This document shows positions 8,339 to 9,471 of a DNA stretch of 9,471 bases, in pieces; the first letter of the stretch is position 1, and each line of letters opens with the position of its first letter. The notes under the pieces are model-generated. The model was not told where the DNA came from. It ran no database searches and worked only from the letters and a program-made list of their open reading frames with translations. The DNA lies in assembly GCA_023461495.1 (NCBI GenBank), contig JAEYLA010000208.1, positions 1 through 9,471 of the forward strand, given 5' to 3'. The DNA is from Bacillota bacterium. Lineage in GTDB: Bacteria; Bacillota; Clostridia; Christensenellales; CAG-138. The position numbers and the translations under genes were made by a program.

Positions 8339-8377
8339 CTTTTTACCGCCCCAAATAGGCATCTTAATACAATTTCC

Positions 8378-8406
8378 ATTATAACGGGTTCTGATACGCC
8401 GCGCAA
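8378..8406 (-). promoter_or_regulatory. Promoter of the miaB-ylbF-mutS-mutL-miaA-hfq operon
   Basis: On the minus strand there is a perfect -10 box TATAAT (8383-8378), a 17-base spacer, and a weaker -35 box TTGCGC (8406-8401). Transcription would start near 8371, leaving a leader of about 33 bases before the GTG at 8338. This is a housekeeping sigma-A-type promoter by consensus; no experimental start is known. Confidence 0.7.
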
Positions 8407-8482
8407 GGCAACCGCGGCCCACCATGTTCCCTAAAATAAGAGGCTGCGCAAAAAGCCCCATATTAGGGCGAAAATTTCATAG

Positions 8483-8511
8483 TTGACATTTGATATTCGT
8501 TGTTGTATATT
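8483..8511 (+). promoter_or_regulatory. Promoter of the tRNA array
   Basis: A perfect -35 box TTGACA (8483-8488), a spacer of exactly 17 bases and a -10 box TATATT (8506-8511) lie 36 bases upstream of the first tRNA. Predicted start is near 8518. Strong consensus is usual for stable-RNA operons. The region between this -35 box and that of miaB is about 76 bases, so the two divergent promoters could influence each other. Confidence 0.85.
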
Positions 8512-8547
8512 ATTAAACGTCGCTAAGAGCGGTAACGCGAACGGCAG

Positions 8548-8624
8548 CGGGGTGTAGCGCAGTCCGGTAGCGCACGTGCTTTGGGAGCATGGGGCCGGGG
8601 GTTCAAATCCCTTCACCCCGACCA
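8548..8624 (+). tRNA. tRNA-Pro(TGG)
   Basis: Cloverleaf fits throughout. The acceptor stem pairs CGGGGTG with CACCCCG. The anticodon stem is CGTGC/GCATG with loop TTTGGGA, giving anticodon TGG at 8582-8584. The T loop is TTCAAAT, the discriminator base is A, and CCA is encoded. It is first in the array, after a 30-base leader. Confidence 0.97.
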
Positions 8625-8629
8625 TACTG

Positions 8630-8704
8630 GGCCCCTTGGTCAAGCGGTTAAGACACCGCCCTTTCACGGCGGTAACAGGAGTTCGAGTCTCCTAGGGGTC
8701 ACCA
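8630..8704 (+). tRNA. tRNA-Glu(TTC)
   Basis: Acceptor stem GGCCCCT pairs with AGGGGTC. Anticodon stem CCGCC/GGCGG encloses loop CTTTCAC with anticodon TTC (8663-8665). T arm AGGAG TTCGAGT CTCCT, discriminator A, CCA encoded. It starts 5 bases after tRNA-Pro. Confidence 0.97.
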
Positions 8705-8822
8705 TTTTACCTTATGTTTTCGCTCCCGTGCAACTGTGGCTTCTTGCTATAGGCTGCACATGTATCGTCCCGCCGGTATGGGGTATGCGCCCCGCAGTTA
8801 CTGGATGCCTTTTTAGTGGCTT
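8705..8822 (+). other. 118-base spacer inside the tRNA array, no gene recognised
   Basis: The other spacers in this array are 4 to 23 bases, so this one stands out. I see no complete cloverleaf and no convincing ORF. Two possible stems are visible. One pairs GTGCA (8728-8732) with TGCAC (8755-8759). The other pairs CCGGTA (8773-8778) with TACTGG (8799-8804, one G-T pair), enclosing GGGG/CCCC (8780-8783 with 8790-8793). A TTTTT run (8810-8814) follows the second stem at 5 bases distance. This could be a weak attenuator, a decayed tRNA or neutral filler. Confidence 0.5.
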
Positions 8823-8899
8823 GGGCCTTTAGCTCAGTTGGTCAGAGCGGTCGGCTCATAACCGATTGGTCCGGGGTTCAAGTCCCTGAAGGCCCACCA
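8823..8899 (+). tRNA. tRNA with CAT anticodon, probably tRNA-Ile2 (lysidine type); elongator Met possible
   Basis: Acceptor stem GGGCCTT/AAGGCCC, anticodon stem GTCGG/CCGAT, loop CTCATAA with anticodon CAT (8857-8859), discriminator A and encoded CCA. It is not an initiator, because it has a normal first base pair and lacks the three G-C pairs of the initiator anticodon stem. The C4-G69 and C5-G68 pairs, and the overall likeness to bacterial tRNA-Ile2 (GGACCTTTAGCTCAGTTGGT type start), favour an isoleucine tRNA whose C34 is changed to lysidine by TilS and which reads AUA. Anticodon assignment is certain; the amino acid is inference. Confidence 0.8.
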
Positions 8900-8911
8900 T
8901 TTTCCCATTAT

Positions 8912-8988
8912 GGCCCGGTAGTTCAGTTGGTTAGAATGCCAGCCTGTCACGCTGGAGGTCAGGGGTTCGAGCCCCCTCCGGGTCGCCA
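8912..8988 (+). tRNA. tRNA-Asp(GTC)
   Basis: Acceptor stem GGCCCGG/CCGGGTC, anticodon stem CCAGC/GCTGG, loop CTGTCAC with anticodon GTC (8946-8948), T arm AGGGG TTCGAGC CCCCT, discriminator G as expected for Asp, CCA encoded. Confidence 0.98.
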
Positions 8989-8992
8989 TTTT

Positions 8993-9068
8993 GCCTCGGT
9001 AGCTCAGCTGGTAGAGCAAGGGACTGAAAATCCCTGTGTCGGTGGTTCAAGTCCACTCTGAGGCACCA
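8993..9068 (+). tRNA. tRNA-Phe(GAA)
   Basis: Acceptor stem GCCTCGG/CTGAGGC (one G-T pair), anticodon stem AGGGA/TCCCT, loop CTGAAAA with anticodon GAA (9026-9028), discriminator A, CCA encoded. A36-A37-A38 in the loop is the MiaA recognition signature, so A37 is expected to be ms2i6A through MiaA and MiaB encoded next door. Confidence 0.98.
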
Positions 9069-9078
9069 CTGTTGCCTC

Positions 9079-9154
9079 GCTGGTGTAGCTCAATTGGCAG
9101 AGCAGCTGATTTGTAATCAGCAGGTTGCGGGTTCAAGTCCCTTCACCAGCTCCA
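9079..9154 (+). tRNA. tRNA-Thr(TGT)
   Basis: Acceptor stem GCTGGTG/CACCAGC, anticodon stem GCTGA/TCAGC, loop TTTGTAA with anticodon TGT (9112-9114), T arm GCGGG TTCAAGT CCCTT, discriminator T, CCA encoded. Confidence 0.97.
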
Positions 9155-9177
9155 TTGATAACTTTATACCGTTTCGT

Positions 9178-9262
<85 letters not shown>

Positions 9263-9266
9263 ATTT

Positions 9267-9353
9267 GCGGGAATGGCGGAATTGGCAGACGCGTACGGTT
9301 CAGGTCCGTATGAAGGTTCCTTCATGCAGGTTCAAGTCCTGTTTCCCGCACCA
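9267..9353 (+). tRNA. tRNA-Leu(CAG)
   Basis: A class II tRNA with a long variable arm (TGAAGG...CCTTCA type stem). Acceptor stem GCGGGAA/TTCCCGC, anticodon stem TACGG/CCGTA, loop TTCAGGT with anticodon CAG (9301-9303), T arm CAGG TTCAAGT CCTG, discriminator A, CCA encoded. Last gene of the array, 8 bases before the terminator hairpin. Confidence 0.97.
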
Positions 9354-9360
9354 AACCAAT

Positions 9361-9415
9361 ATAATCCGAACCAAATCTTCTTAATCGGAGATGGGTTCGG
9401 ATTATTTGTTTTCTT
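9361..9415 (+). terminator. Rho-independent terminator of the tRNA array
   Basis: ATAATCCGAACC (9361-9372) is a perfect 12-bp inverted repeat of GGTTCGGATTAT (9394-9405), with an extra ATCT/AGAT pairing inside. The T-rich tract TTTGTTTTCTT follows at once on the plus strand. On the minus strand the hairpin is not followed by a clear T run, so it mainly serves the tRNAs. Confidence 0.8.
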
Positions 9416-9471
9416 CGAGAAGTTCGAGGATACGCATTTCAGAAACGGCGTGGTAAAGCGTCCCGAATCCA
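9402..9471 (-). CDS. Possible C-terminal end of an unknown minus-strand gene
   Basis: Read leftward from the right edge, one frame is open for about 22 codons and ends at TAA (9404-9402). It gives GFGTLYHAVSEMRILELLEE followed by NK. The composition looks like a real amphipathic helix at a protein end, and a gene converging on the tRNA terminator would make sense. The stop lies inside the terminator stem. The stretch is too short to assign a family, and the opposite strand is also open over most of this short stretch. Confidence 0.4.
   Translation of the reverse strand, partial: GFGTLYHAVSEMRILELLEENK

Noticed and set aside
8441..8457. Short GGCT/AGCC hairpin between the divergent promoters, followed leftward by T-rich sequence
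   Set aside because: The stem is only 4 bp with an 8-base loop, too weak to call a terminator, and no gene ends there.
8339..8461. N-terminal extension of MiaB to 8461
   Set aside because: The operon promoter lies inside it, the residues do not resemble MiaB N-termini, and no ribosome site precedes it.
8823..8899. Reading the CAT tRNA as initiator tRNA-fMet
   Set aside because: The acceptor stem begins with a paired G1-C72 and the anticodon stem lacks the three consecutive G-C pairs of initiators.

Overview
The window looks like a chromosomal housekeeping segment from a Firmicute, most likely a member of Clostridia. The evidence is the gene order miaB - ylbF-family - mutS - mutL - miaA - hfq - 'aluminium resistance' PLP protein, an endonuclease-type MutL, Gram-positive style Shine-Dalgarno sites with some GTG/TTG starts, and tRNA genes that all encode their 3' CCA. 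The genus cannot be fixed from the sequence alone. I found no mobile element, CRISPR array, phage gene or toxin-antitoxin module.

Layout. Positions 1-8338 hold seven genes, all on the minus strand, so they are transcribed from right to left. In transcription order they are miaB (tRNA methylthiotransferase), a YlbF/YmcA-family protein with a cysteine-rich tail, mutS, mutL, miaA (tRNA dimethylallyltransferase), hfq, and the first 214 codons of a YnbB-like PLP enzyme that runs off the left edge. Gaps are 47 bases or less. mutS/mutL and miaA/hfq overlap by 4 bases, and mutL/miaA are separated by 8 bases or overlap by 4, depending on the miaA start. This is a tightly coupled operon. A promoter with a perfect TATAAT box lies just upstream of miaB (8378-8406).

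Positions 8407-8547 form a divergent control region. A second strong promoter (TTGACA, 17 bases, TATATT; 8483-8511) fires rightward into an eight-gene tRNA array at 8548-9353: Pro(TGG), Glu(TTC), Ile2 or Met(CAT), Asp(GTC), Phe(GAA), Thr(TGT), Tyr(GTA), Leu(CAG). Between Glu and the CAT tRNA lies an unexplained 118-base spacer with possible hairpins. The array ends at a 12-bp perfect inverted repeat followed by a T-rich tract (9361-9415), probably an intrinsic terminator. The last bases may encode the C-terminus of a minus-strand gene that enters from the right.

How it works together. MiaA and MiaB act in sequence on A37 of tRNAs that read U-starting codons. Two such substrates, tRNA-Phe and tRNA-Tyr, are in the divergent array and carry the A36-A37-A38 signature. 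MutS and MutL are the mismatch-repair pair, and Hfq is the Sm-like RNA chaperone. The YlbF-family protein may be linked to RNA maturation through a YmcA-YlbF-YaaT-type complex. Everything here fits known families. The points worth a second look are the Cys-rich YlbF tail, the spacer inside the tRNA array, the basic rim of Hfq, and the start-codon choices of miaA and miaB.
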